Origin: 38-11 sp964539975
GTDB lineage: Bacteria; Bacillota; Clostridia; Tissierellales; Dethiosulfatibacteraceae
Assembly: GCA_964539975.1 (NCBI GenBank)
Contig: CAZIKK010000011.1
Coordinates: 11,867-75,866 of the forward strand
Reading direction: 5' to 3'
DNA length: 64,000 nucleotides
The notes beneath the pieces were generated by a model. That model was not told where the DNA came from, did not search any database, and saw nothing but the letters and a program-made list of their open reading frames with translations. This document shows positions 25,324 to 34,500 of the stretch, in pieces. Position numbers and translations under genes: made by a program. Numbering within the stretch: the first letter of the stretch is position 1; each line of letters begins with the position of its first letter.

Positions 25324-26751
25324 ATGGCAGAGTTATCAGATGGCAAAAAATGGCAAAAAAAACTGACCCATACATGGAATAATGCATGGGAAACATTGAA
25401 AGAACAGGAAGTAGAAGAAGTCATGGCATTCAATGAAAGTTACAAATCTTTCCTTGATAACGGAAAGACAGAACGAGAGTCAGCCCTTGAGATTGTGAGG
25501 CAAGCCAAAGCCAATGGTTTTGAATCCTTGGAGGAGATAATTTCCAAAGGGGTTCATCCAAAACCTGGAGCAAGGATTCTTGTCAACTATAAAGACAAAG
25601 CAGTGGCACTATTTGTCATTGGAAAAGCCCCTCTTGAGAAAGGTATGCAAATTATTGGGTCACATTTGGATGCGCCAAGAATTGATTTAAAACAGTCTCC
25701 GCTGTATGAAGATTCCGATATGGCATTGCTGAAAACTCACTATTATGGTGGGATAAAGAAATATCAATGGGTCACTTTACCATTGGCTTTACATGGAGTG
25801 GTTATTAAAGAAAATGGAGAAAAAATAGACATTCAAATTGGAGAAAAGCCTGATGATCCTGTTTTCTTCATTACAGATTTGCTTCCCCACCTCGCAAAGG
25901 ATCAGATGACGAAAACAATGGCAGAAGGGATAACGGGAGAAGGATTAAATGTCATTATTGGGAGTATCCCTTATAGAGAAAAAGACCTTAGTGATAAGGT
26001 CAAGTTGAACGTCTTGAAGCTTCTATATGAACAATATGGGATCAATGAGAAGGATTTTACCACGGCGGAATTTGAAGTCGTCCCCGCTGGAAAATCGCGT
26101 GATGTGGGAATTGATAGAAGCCTAGTAGGGGGATATGGTCAAGATGATAGAGTCTGTGCGTATACTTCGTTGCAAGCGCTGTTGTCAATTGAAAACCCAG
26201 AAACAACAGCAGTGGCTTTATTTGTTGACAAAGAAGAGATTGGAAGTGTGGGAAATACCAGCATGGCTTCAAAGTTTTTTGAGAATGCAGTAGCTGAGCT
26301 AATAGCATTGACAAAACCATCCAGCGAATCTTTGATGTTGAGAAGAACTTTAGCCAACTCAAAAGTATTGTCTGGTGATACATTGCCCGGATTCGATCCC
26401 AATTACCCAGAAGTGATGGACAAACGAAACACTCCCTATATTGGAAAAGGGATTACCTTAATGAAGTATACCGGATCAAGAGGAAAAGGTGGCAGCAACG
26501 ATGCTAATGCAGAATACTTAACGGCTATTCGAAAAATCTTTGATGCCAACAAAGTGGTTTGGCAGATGGGGGAGTTAGGTAAGGTTGATCAAGGTGGAGG
26601 TGGCACCATAGCTTATATTCTTGCAGAATACGGAATGGAAGTGGTGGACTGTGGCGTGCCTTTGCTAAGTGTTCATGGACCTTATGAAATAGCAAGCAAA
26701 GTAGATGTTTACATGACCTATAAAGGTTACCAAGCCTTCTATCAATCGTAA
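25324..26751 (+). CDS. M18-family aminopeptidase
   Basis: A 475-residue zinc aminopeptidase of the M18 (aspartyl aminopeptidase) family, which removes N-terminal residues from peptides in the cytoplasm. Visible motifs: IIGSHLDAPRIDLK (metal His/Asp), DDRVCAYTSL, VDKEEIGSVGNTSM (catalytic/metal Glu pair) and a C-terminal CGVPLLSVHGPYEIASK with the last metal His. Start ATG 25324 follows AAGGAGAAAGG. It ends in a palindromic terminator shared with the convergent gene. Confidence 0.93.
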   Translation: MAELSDGKKWQKKLTHTWNNAWETLKEQEVEEVMAFNESYKSFLDNGKTERESALEIVRQAKANGFESLEEIISKGVHPKPGARILVNYKDKAVALFVIGKAPLEKGMQIIGSHLDAPRIDLKQSPLYEDSDMALLKTHYYGGIKKYQWVTLPLALHGVVIKENGEKIDIQIGEKPDDPVFFITDLLPHLAKDQMTKTMAEGITGEGLNVIIGSIPYREKDLSDKVKLNVLKLLYEQYGINEKDFTTAEFEVVPAGKSRDVGIDRSLVGGYGQDDRVCAYTSLQALLSIENPETTAVALFVDKEEIGSVGNTSMASKFFENAVAELIALTKPSSESLMLRRTLANSKVLSGDTLPGFDPNYPEVMDKRNTPYIGKGITLMKYTGSRGKGGSNDANAEYLTAIRKIFDANKVVWQMGELGKVDQGGGGTIAYILAEYGMEVVDCGVPLLSVHGPYEIASKVDVYMTYKGYQAFYQS

Positions 26752-26755
26752 AAAT

Positions 26756-26790
26756 AACAACCTGGAAGAGTACTCTTCCAGGTTGTTTTG
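26756..26790. terminator. Palindromic terminator between convergent genes
   Basis: A perfect 32-base inverted repeat (26756-26787) centred on GAGTACTC, ending in TTGTTTTG on the plus strand and AAC-rich flank on the other. It lies between the aminopeptidase and the DUF4332 gene. Confidence 0.82.
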
Positions 26791-26808
26791 ATTAAAAACA
26801 AATGATAT

Positions 26809-27213
26809 TTAGTAGTTGAGCATTCTTGGGAGTGTTCCTGCTTCCGCCACCCATTTTTCAACTTGACTGAGAGCTGGTGGTTTTCGGACCAGTTTTTTTT
26901 CTTCGTTGACAGTCAACATTTTTTGGTAAAGATTCTCTGGTTTTCTTTGAGCCAACTCAGGCACAGTATCCACGCCTGATGCTTCCAACAATTCAGAATA
27001 TTCGCCCCCAATTCCTTTGATCCGCATTAGATCTGCATGGTTTGCCCATTTCAGAATCAATTTTTCTGAGATCCCTGCTTTTTCTGCCAAGTCATTACGC
27101 CCTTTTTTTGTGGAACAGGCTTCCAAATAAGCTTCAATAGAATTGATGCCTACTTCCTGAAGTTTTGCTTCATAGGATTCTCCTATGCCTTCAACAACTG
27201 TTAATTTTGCCAT
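26809..27213 (-). CDS. DUF4332 (helix-hairpin-helix) protein
   Basis: A 134-residue protein with two helix-hairpin-helix-like units: VEGIGESYEAKLQEVGINSI (about 5-24) and MRIKGIGGEYSELLEASGVD (about 62-81). This is the DUF4332 pattern. DNA or nucleic-acid contact is possible from the fold; no function is established. Ribosome site AAAGGGGAAGG precedes ATG at 27213. It is a single-gene unit on the minus strand. Confidence 0.85.
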   Translation of the reverse strand: MAKLTVVEGIGESYEAKLQEVGINSIEAYLEACSTKKGRNDLAEKAGISEKLILKWANHADLMRIKGIGGEYSELLEASGVDTVPELAQRKPENLYQKMLTVNEEKKLVRKPPALSQVEKWVAEAGTLPRMLNY

Positions 27214-27287
27214 GTCCTTCCCCTTTCTTTTTTTTGGTTATTAGCTTGTGGTCAATTTTTATCAATTGCGAAACAACTAATAATATA

Positions 27288-27316
27288 ATTATACCGATGA
27301 TTTGTTCAAAAAACAA
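27288..27316 (-). promoter_or_regulatory. Promoter for the DUF4332 gene
   Basis: Read on the minus strand: TTGTTT (27316-27311), 17 bases, TATAAT (27293-27288). The leader is about 70 bases and AT-rich. Confidence 0.65.
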
Positions 27317-27362
27317 TACAAAGGCAGAGGAATCTTTGATCTATAAAGAACTATTAGGCTTT

Positions 27363-27393
27363 TTGACACAAGAGGACTGTTATGTATTATAAT
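27363..27393 (+). promoter_or_regulatory. Promoter for cobU-cobS-cobO
   Basis: TTGACA (27363-27368) with TATTAT (27385-27390, 16-base spacer) or TATAAT (27388-27393, 19-base spacer). The start codon of cobU is at 27437, leaving about 37 bases of leader, too short for a cobalamin riboswitch. Confidence 0.65.
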
Positions 27394-27436
27394 AGAACAC
27401 AAGAATAAGACAAATTGAGCTAGGACAGGAGGGAAA

Positions 27437-27997
27437 ATGAGTGAAATTATATTTGTGACAGGTGGGGCTCGAAGTGGTAAGAGTACGATGGCAGAAACGT
27501 TATTAACTCAAACGAAAGGAGAATTGCTCTATATTGCAACAGCGGTTCCATTTGATGAGGAGATGAGGGATCGTATTGATAAGCACAAGAAAAACCGTCA
27601 GAATCATTGGCAAACGGTAGAGCGTTACGAAAACTTTCAGGAGTTGATAAAGGAGGAGGTATTTCAAGAGGCGACCCATGTGTTATTGGATTGCTTAACG
27701 GTACTTCTGTCTAATCGGTTTTTTGATGCCAATTTAGATGAAAATAGTGAGCTTGAAAAATTTAACAGAATAGAAAAACAAGTGACGGAAGATGTATTAG
27801 ACCTAATGAACTTGTGTCGCATTCACAACAAAATGTTGGTGATCGTGTCAAATGAGTTGGGGATGGGAATTGTGCCGTTAGATAGAATGACTAGAATGTA
27901 CAGAGACATAGCCGGCAGGTTGAATCAAGTGGTGGCAGCTGAAGCTGACAAGGGTATCTTAGTGGTTTCAGGAATAGGAATAACCATTAAAGGATAA
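27437..27997 (+). CDS. cobU: Adenosylcobinamide kinase / guanylyltransferase
   Basis: CobU phosphorylates adenosylcobinamide and transfers GMP to it in the nucleotide-loop assembly of cobalamin. The 186-residue protein has the P-loop FVTGGARSGKST at its N-terminus, LLDCLTVLLSNR (about 90-101) and IVSNELGMGIVPLDRMTRMY (about 139-158) with the family's RxYRDxxGRxNQ segment. Length is standard. cobS follows 13 bases downstream. Confidence 0.95.
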   Translation: MSEIIFVTGGARSGKSTMAETLLTQTKGELLYIATAVPFDEEMRDRIDKHKKNRQNHWQTVERYENFQELIKEEVFQEATHVLLDCLTVLLSNRFFDANLDENSELEKFNRIEKQVTEDVLDLMNLCRIHNKMLVIVSNELGMGIVPLDRMTRMYRDIAGRLNQVVAAEADKGILVVSGIGITIKG

Positions 27998-28010
27998 GGA
28001 GGAACAACTT

Positions 28011-28757
28011 ATGGGAGATAAGCTTTCGCAGTTAATCAGAAGCCTACTAGTCATGTTGAGTTTTTTTACTAGAATACCAATAGGGGATCAACTTGACTTT
28101 GATGAGGCAGATTATGATTTGGGAATTTTGTTGTTCCCGCTTATTGGTGTGATGATTGGAATATTTTTAGGTTTGGTGAAATGGATTTTTGGATTTGCTC
28201 CTCCATATGTATCGGCGCTGTTGGTTTTGTTAGCTTATCTATGGATAACAGGAGCCCTTCATTTGGATGGTTTGTCAGACAGTTTAGATGGTCTTTTGAG
28301 TGGGAGAGAAAAAGACAAAAAGCTTGAGATCATGCAAGATAGCCGAGTGGGAGCCTTTGGATCAATAGGGGTGACATTTGTATTGATTGCTTATGTGGTA
28401 TTGCTTGCAGAAAGCTCTATTGGCATGGTGCTGATCATGTCAATCATTGGAAAGGTAGGAATTGTAGGGGCGGCATCTATCTCTACCTATGCCCGTGAGA
28501 CACAAGGATTGGGGACACGATTTATCCAACAATGTTCGTATAAAGAACGACTGATGTCTTTTGGTTTTTTGGCACTGGTGACAATTCTAGTGGATTATCG
28601 ACTGATAGTGGCTGTTGCAGGCGCCCTGATTATTACGGGGATGGCGACTAACCATATTAAAAATGAGATTGGAGGAATGACAGGAGATACCTTAGGTCTG
28701 GTGCATGAAATGGCTCAACTGACTTTTTTGTTGATAGGATCTTTTGTTGCAATGTAA
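28011..28757 (+). CDS. cobS: Adenosylcobinamide-GDP ribazoletransferase
   Basis: CobS is the membrane enzyme joining adenosylcobinamide-GDP to alpha-ribazole. The 248-residue protein begins LLVMLSFFTRIPIG and has the metal-binding segment GALHLDGLSDSLDGLLSGRE (about 81-100), followed by MQDSRVGAFGSIG and multiple hydrophobic helices. The stop codon overlaps the start of cobO by one base. Confidence 0.95.
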   Translation: MGDKLSQLIRSLLVMLSFFTRIPIGDQLDFDEADYDLGILLFPLIGVMIGIFLGLVKWIFGFAPPYVSALLVLLAYLWITGALHLDGLSDSLDGLLSGREKDKKLEIMQDSRVGAFGSIGVTFVLIAYVVLLAESSIGMVLIMSIIGKVGIVGAASISTYARETQGLGTRFIQQCSYKERLMSFGFLALVTILVDYRLIVAVAGALIITGMATNHIKNEIGGMTGDTLGLVHEMAQLTFLLIGSFVAM

Positions 28758-29275
28758 TGGAGAAAGGATACGTTCATTTGTATACAGGGAATGGAAAAGG
28801 GAAAACCACAGCAGCTTTTGGATTGGCTGTGCGAGCGGCTATGGCTGGGAAGAAGGTTTACATTGGCCAGTTTGTAAAAGATATGGTATATAATGAGACT
28901 AAAATACAAGAGACCGTTCCTAATATCGAGGTGGAACAATTAGGAGAAGGCTGCTTTATTGAAAAACCACCTACTGAATCAGATCGAAAAGCTGCTAGAT
29001 TAGCTCTAGTAAAATGCGGAGAATTGATGAGGTCAGGGGCGTACCAAATGGTCATTTTAGATGAGATAACCATCGCCTTATACTTCAAACTCTTGACGGT
29101 GGAAGAAGTGGTAAAGGTTTTGAAGGGACGAAATCCAGAAGTGGAAATTGTTTTAACAGGTCGATATGCCCCTCAAGAGTTGATAGACATAGCGGATTTA
29201 GTGACAGAAATGAAAGAGATCAAACATTATTACGCGACGGAAGGTGTCTTGTCTCGTGATGGAATTGATCGATAA
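28757..29275 (+). CDS. cobO: Corrinoid adenosyltransferase (CobO/BtuR type)
   Basis: CobO attaches the 5'-deoxyadenosyl group to the cobalt of corrinoids. The 172-residue P-loop protein has YTGNGKGKTTAAFGLAVRA (about 10-28), YIGQFVKDM, QMVILDEITIAL (Walker B, about 97-108) and VEIVLTGRYAP. It is translationally coupled to cobS. The set of cobU, cobS and cobO without corrin-ring genes suggests salvage of corrinoids, though other cob genes could be elsewhere. Confidence 0.94.
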   Translation: MEKGYVHLYTGNGKGKTTAAFGLAVRAAMAGKKVYIGQFVKDMVYNETKIQETVPNIEVEQLGEGCFIEKPPTESDRKAARLALVKCGELMRSGAYQMVILDEITIALYFKLLTVEEVVKVLKGRNPEVEIVLTGRYAPQELIDIADLVTEMKEIKHYYATEGVLSRDGIDR

Positions 29276-29278
29276 ACC

Positions 29279-29311
29279 ATAGAGCGCACATTATAATAAC
29301 GTGCGCTCTAT
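29279..29311. terminator. Shared terminator between cobO and the flavodoxin-fold gene
   Basis: ATAGAGCGCAC (29279-29289) pairs with GTGCGCTCTAT (29301-29311) around an 11-base AT loop. It lies right after cobO and spans the end of the minus-strand gene. T-runs on either side are short. Confidence 0.75.
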
Positions 29312-30343
29312 TTGTTGTGCGAATAGGTCGATACGTTGACCAATGCCAGGAATGGTTAACACCTCTCCCGGATCATTGGCAGTTTCCATCATGGAAAAAT
29401 GTGCGGGGAGTCTAAACGTTTTATTGATAGCTAGAGCACTAATTAATTGTTCAGCTAAAAGGTCACTTCCGGAATGACCGGAGACGATAAGCGAAAAAAG
29501 ATATTTATCATAAAACTGTGTTTTACGAAACAATGCCGTCAAACGGTTGATAACAGCTGAAAGATTGGCTGAAATAGCATCATTGTAATTGGGACAAAGA
29601 AGCAATAAGGCATCGCATGATAAGATGGCCGGGTAAACATCAGTGATCATAATGCCACCGTAGTAACAGCGTTTTTGCTGTCCATAATGGCGACAGGTTT
29701 TATAAGGGCAACCGATACAATCTCTTACGGATCCATTCTCAATATGAATCTCTTGAATCTGAATATGTTGCAAACGAGCTTTGATTTTGGACCAAAGCAT
29801 CAGCGTGTTGGAAGTATTCCAATTACTCGAATAAAGTACCAGCAAACGAGGATTCTCTTTTTTTGGTGGATGATCTGTCAAAGTTCGGTGAAGGAGTTCC
29901 TCAGAGAGAGTTAAACAGGTATCGCGCAGGGACAACTGTCTAGAAAGAGCCACATGTGCTAAGTTTTTCATGGAACCGGTTGTTTCAACAACAGGACGAC
30001 CTACAAAAGAGGCACCGGCTCGATTCAGGTAAAAGATAATTTTTCGAGCTATAGATTTGGTAAATAGCTCATCTTCTCCGACCACATAGACGGCTGCCAT
30101 GGATCCTGAAAAATAATCAGGTCCTCCTTTAGCGATGGTTTGCAACATGGCCATCAACTCTAAATTGATGCCAGAGGAGTCGATAGATACTGCCATTAAA
30201 AAACGCCTGTTCTGGATAGGACGTAGATGAGAAGATTTTCTCACCCATAAGTTCTTTGGATCCTTCGGGATAGGATTATTCATCATATCCTCCAAGAGAG
30301 GAGACGTCTCTCCTGGGCAAATAATCATCATTTTATCTTTCAT
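29291..30343 (-). CDS. Flavodoxin-fold NAD(P)H-dependent oxidoreductase-like protein
   Basis: A 350-residue protein. The C-terminal half (about 165-350) is an NADPH-dependent FMN reductase / iron-sulfur flavoprotein-like flavodoxin fold: RLLVLYSSNWNTSNTL opens it, and DCIGCPYKTCRHYGQQKRCY forms a four-Cys cluster, followed by LLCPNYNDAISANLSAVINR. The N-terminal half (about 45-160) looks like a second, degenerate alpha/beta unit (LMAVSIDSSGINLELMAML). Last gene of a three-gene operon, overlapping the previous one by 11 bases. Flavin and metal content are inferred. Confidence 0.72.
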   Translation of the reverse strand: MKDKMMIICPGETSPLLEDMMNNPIPKDPKNLWVRKSSHLRPIQNRRFLMAVSIDSSGINLELMAMLQTIAKGGPDYFSGSMAAVYVVGEDELFTKSIARKIIFYLNRAGASFVGRPVVETTGSMKNLAHVALSRQLSLRDTCLTLSEELLHRTLTDHPPKKENPRLLVLYSSNWNTSNTLMLWSKIKARLQHIQIQEIHIENGSVRDCIGCPYKTCRHYGQQKRCYYGGIMITDVYPAILSCDALLLLCPNYNDAISANLSAVINRLTALFRKTQFYDKYLFSLIVSGHSGSDLLAEQLISALAINKTFRLPAHFSMMETANDPGEVLTIPGIGQRIDLFAQQIERTLL

Positions 30344-31583
30344 TAAAATTCCTCAATTTTTCATAGGTTTCAGACAAACGAGCAAAAAGGGGCAAGGGCA
30401 GATCTAGTCGTTCCAATTGAATCCCAGAGGGGCGTTGTCGGTTGTTGCTCCCCATATAGGCACCACCAATAAAATTGGCGCTATAATGCCATTGGTGGGA
30501 CATGGTTCTAATCAAGGAAATAGCGCCTGAAGAAAGAGCGGGAGCCATGTAAGGCTTATAACCCAATTCTCGGATAGCTAGATTTGATTGGATGGCAGCT
30601 TGTGTTAAGAACAATGAATGAGACTGGTTGTAGTTCTTGATACTGTCTGCAATGACCAATCCTTCTCCGTGCGGTCCAAAGGCTCTGCCAAACTTCTGAT
30701 AATGTTGGAGGTGAGGTTGTTTTTGACTGTGATAGACAGCCCTTGCGTGCATAACACCTAAACCATAACCTTTGATTTGTTCAGGGAATAAACCTTGATA
30801 ATCCCATTCTTGAGAAGCATTTAAATTGCTGGATTTAAATGCAGCATAGCAAAGATGGTCCACCGGATCAGAAACAACCGCGAATAACCCGGTGTAGCTA
30901 TTGTCACGAGCCATTTTTGCATAGGTGGATAAGATTTTAGCATTTTCCTCAAATTGAATCATCCGAACATCTTTGATGTCACTGCCTACAGGAGGGACAC
31001 CTTTTGAGGCGCAAAAAACAAACAAGTCGCCATCGAATAGATCGGTGGCCTCTTTGACGATAATGGGAGGCAGCTCATGATTGAAAGGATGGCAAACTTG
31101 ATTCATTTCCATTTCCCATCGCAGTAAGTTCTCCGGGTTACGGTCATAAACGCCAATATGATCAATGAGTCCACCACCGAGGAGCTTAAGACCCAATAAA
31201 AGCGTGCCGCCTACATCACCAAGAGCTAGAAGATTGACTCGCCAACGCTTAGGAGTGACCGCGTTAAGATGAGTTTGCCATTTTGGATACTGGGTGTTGA
31301 CGCCTTTAACCTGACCTGAAGCCATTTTTTCAGCCAATGCATCTGGTAGATCAAAGCTTCCAGAACAAGATTGCAACAAATGTAGGTTTTCTTCCTCGAT
31401 CAACATTTCTTTTGGATGGTTTAGAGAGAAGCTACCTCGAGATTTTCCAGGAGGTAGTTGGTAAAGGTAATAAATAGGGTCGTTGTCACGATACAAAGAG
31501 TCGAGGGAGATAGGTGTCATATCAGGGTATTCAATTCTTGAAAAGACTTTTTTCCCTAAGTGGGTGTAGGCATAAAGCGTCAT
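30333..31583 (-). CDS. LDH/MDH-superfamily Rossmann protein of unknown role
   Basis: A 416-residue protein with a lactate/malate dehydrogenase-like layout: NAD-binding LALGDVGGTLLLGLKLLG, then IGVYDRNPENLLRWEMEMNQ, an SDPVDH segment where the family has TNPVD, GVMHARAVYH in place of LDSARFR, and AFGPHGEGLVIADS in place of GEHGDS. Catalytic His and Arg equivalents are thus present, but the Asp partner looks replaced. An extra 120-residue N-terminal region is unassigned. Start ATG 31583 is chosen because AAAGGGG precedes it; ATG 31598 lacks a site. Confidence 0.7.
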   Translation of the reverse strand: MTLYAYTHLGKKVFSRIEYPDMTPISLDSLYRDNDPIYYLYQLPPGKSRGSFSLNHPKEMLIEEENLHLLQSCSGSFDLPDALAEKMASGQVKGVNTQYPKWQTHLNAVTPKRWRVNLLALGDVGGTLLLGLKLLGGGLIDHIGVYDRNPENLLRWEMEMNQVCHPFNHELPPIIVKEATDLFDGDLFVFCASKGVPPVGSDIKDVRMIQFEENAKILSTYAKMARDNSYTGLFAVVSDPVDHLCYAAFKSSNLNASQEWDYQGLFPEQIKGYGLGVMHARAVYHSQKQPHLQHYQKFGRAFGPHGEGLVIADSIKNYNQSHSLFLTQAAIQSNLAIRELGYKPYMAPALSSGAISLIRTMSHQWHYSANFIGGAYMGSNNRQRPSGIQLERLDLPLPLFARLSETYEKLRNFNER

Positions 31584-31594
31584 AGGCTCCCCTT

Positions 31595-34500
31595 TCATTT
31601 CACGATATTTTGAATTCGAATGAGTTCATAGATATCATTTTTTATGTAAATAGATGGTTTCTTATTAAAATTGTAGTTTAAATCGTATCCTTTGTCAGGA
31701 TATCTGGGAGAAATGATCACTTCGCTCAAGCGTCCTAAGGTCAAGGTACGTTCATAGATTTTCTGATACTCTTTTTCCAAGGCTTGCATAATGTCGCGGG
31801 CATTCTCTAGACATACGAGCGAAAGTTCAAAGATGGTTTTGTTACTAGTGTCTTTTATAAAACTTGGCGCGACATAAGGCAGAATCAAATTGACAGATTG
31901 AATTAGACTCACGCGATCATCTTGATTTCTTAATATCGTGTCTCCTCCTAAAAAGGGGTACATAAGGTTTTCGTTGAACCATAACCTTAAATTGGGAATG
32001 AAATAGGCACCATCTACATCTCGATTTCGAACATCCATTAGCTCTTTGCCTCTACCCGATAGAATGCCAACGATGGTTTTTTGAATTTCAATGCCTTCTT
32101 TTCTAAATAGAGGTTCAATGGCTTTGAGGCGGTAGCCTTTATGCAGAAGATCGTCTACAAGAATAACAGGACGATCAAATGACTTGATGGTTTTGACTTG
32201 ATCTGGCAAAGTCGAATAAAAAGGGTATTCGCCAATTTTGAAACCTGATAGATCCGGGAAAAACATTTTTTCAGTATGGAGGGATTTGGTGATGGTGTTT
32301 GGGACAATTTTGCCCTGTAAAAAGTTGCCAAATGGCACACACATCAAATCTCCCAATTGCCGTTTGCTATAAGGAGTATTAGAAACTTGGTTGGTTTCAC
32401 ATATTTTCTTCACTAACTTATGATGAAGCATAGCATTGTCAAAGGTCAAGACCAAAGAACCAGGATACAGTTTTGTGAGTGCTTTTTGAAGCCTTTTACG
32501 TGTTTGGTAAATAATTTCAATAATTTTTGGGTTTTCACTGAAAGGCTCTTTCAAAAAGCTTTTCATGTTAAGCATCAAAGAGACGGTTTTACGCATGTCC
32601 ACACCAAAAACCTTTTGGCCTTGGTTGTCAATAGGCAGCGGTTGAAATCCTTGTAAATCAAGTATTTCATTAATTTGATTGGAAGCCACATTAGTTAAGA
32701 TGTTATGGTATACCGCATAGGTGAGGTCTTCTTCTAAACCATGGGCGAGTGTTTCTGTGATTAAAATCTGTTCCATGTTGACTTGTTCGGATTCTTGGTT
32801 GATATAGATGCCATCAATGATCAGAATTTTGCCAGAAGCTATCTCACGTATGTGTTCTGTTACCTCAGTGTTTTTGAATTCTCGGTAAAGTTCAGTTAAT
32901 TTTATGAAATGAAAAGCCGAAAAACCAATGATTTTTCCATTTGAATGGGATTCTCGGATAATTAGGAATTTGATTTTCTTATCTTGTATGTCTTCTCCGG
33001 CATTTTTGTACAAATCTGTGTGGACAAAAATATGGTGTCCGATTTCTTTTTTTATTTGGTCTGTCAAATTATCCAGAATAGAGATTTCCATCGGATCTGT
33101 TTGGATCAATGACTTGTATTGTGGTTCTCTTAGGTAAAGATTGGAGTCATAAATGAACTTTTGGGCCATTGGATCTACTAATTTTGTAATATCACGATTG
33201 TCATCAATATGCTCGCGTATCAGTGACGAGCTGATATCTTCCATATGGACGGGCAGTTGAAGTTGAATCACATCTCCTTTGATTCGCCCGGCAACTTCAT
33301 CAGATTTTAATTCTTCCTTCTGATTAGAGAAAGAGGAAGAACGTTTGAAAATAATATGGTTGAGGGAGTGGATGGAGCTTTTTGAAGCTCGCTTTCCATA
33401 GGCGCTAGCATTTACAATGACATCACTACCGACAACTAAGTAAAGTTCACGATTTTCGAATACTTCTTTCAGATGCTGAACATCTCTGTTGTTGGCTATG
33501 TTGATGGGGATGTCATCAGGAAACAAGTAGACATCCAATTCATCTGAGATGGACAGATTGGCAATTTGTCGTCTATAAAGTCGTGGCTGGGTTTTTTTGG
33601 ACCAAGAAAACTCATCCAACGCCAAATACACTTCAAATCCTAGACTTTTGATTTCCTTCACGATTTGCTTATGGCCAATGGAGAAAGGATCGAAAGTACC
33701 TGGGAAAAATGCTATTTTTTTCTTATCAACATGATTGATATCGCCAACAAAGAAAGTATAATCACTGATAAAACGATACAAATGATTAAGTGAGGCGGCA
33801 TTGCTGAGAAAGAAAACATCGGTTAGATCTTTTTCTGATAGCAAAGTCAGTAGCTTTTTACTTATTTTTCTAAAGATAGACTGTTTTTCATCAAGGCTGA
33901 GAAATTGTGAATTGAAGATATTTTTCCCGATGAAATAAAAGGCTTCTTGGCGGATGCTTTCATCGTAATTGGACAATCCCGCCATCAATATGCCGATCAT
34001 TTTTTCAAGACGAGCATCATAGGTTTCAGAAGTCTCGGAGAATCTCTCAGGATAAAGAGGATAGTGCTCAATGATAAATGCCACTGTGTTCAAAATCAAA
34101 GGGATGGTTCTGGGACTCCGATCTTTTGCGTAGATTTCATAGTCATCAATAGACTCATCCAACTCTTTTGGATGCAGAAACAACATAAACTGACCTAAGT
34201 AACGGGGGATGTACTTTGAAAACTCATAACCCTCGATATCTAGGCCTCTTAGCAACTCAATGGCCACATCATTTCGCTGATCAATGGACAACAAAGGCCC
34301 CAGCTTTAACAAAGCAAGTCCAGCTTGATTTCTAACAAATTCTACAGCGCTGACTTTAACTAGGTTACACAAATGCGTTGCTGTATGAAGTCTGGAAATA
34401 GGAGAAATGTGCTTAATAAATTCGTCAATATATTTTACGTTTGTCGACTTGACAATCCAAGGAACAGCTGACTTAAGATTCATCAAAAACAGCTCAGACA

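Noticed and set aside
27369..27436. Cobalamin riboswitch before cobU
   Set aside because: The leader is about 40 bases, far too short, and lacks the B12-box.
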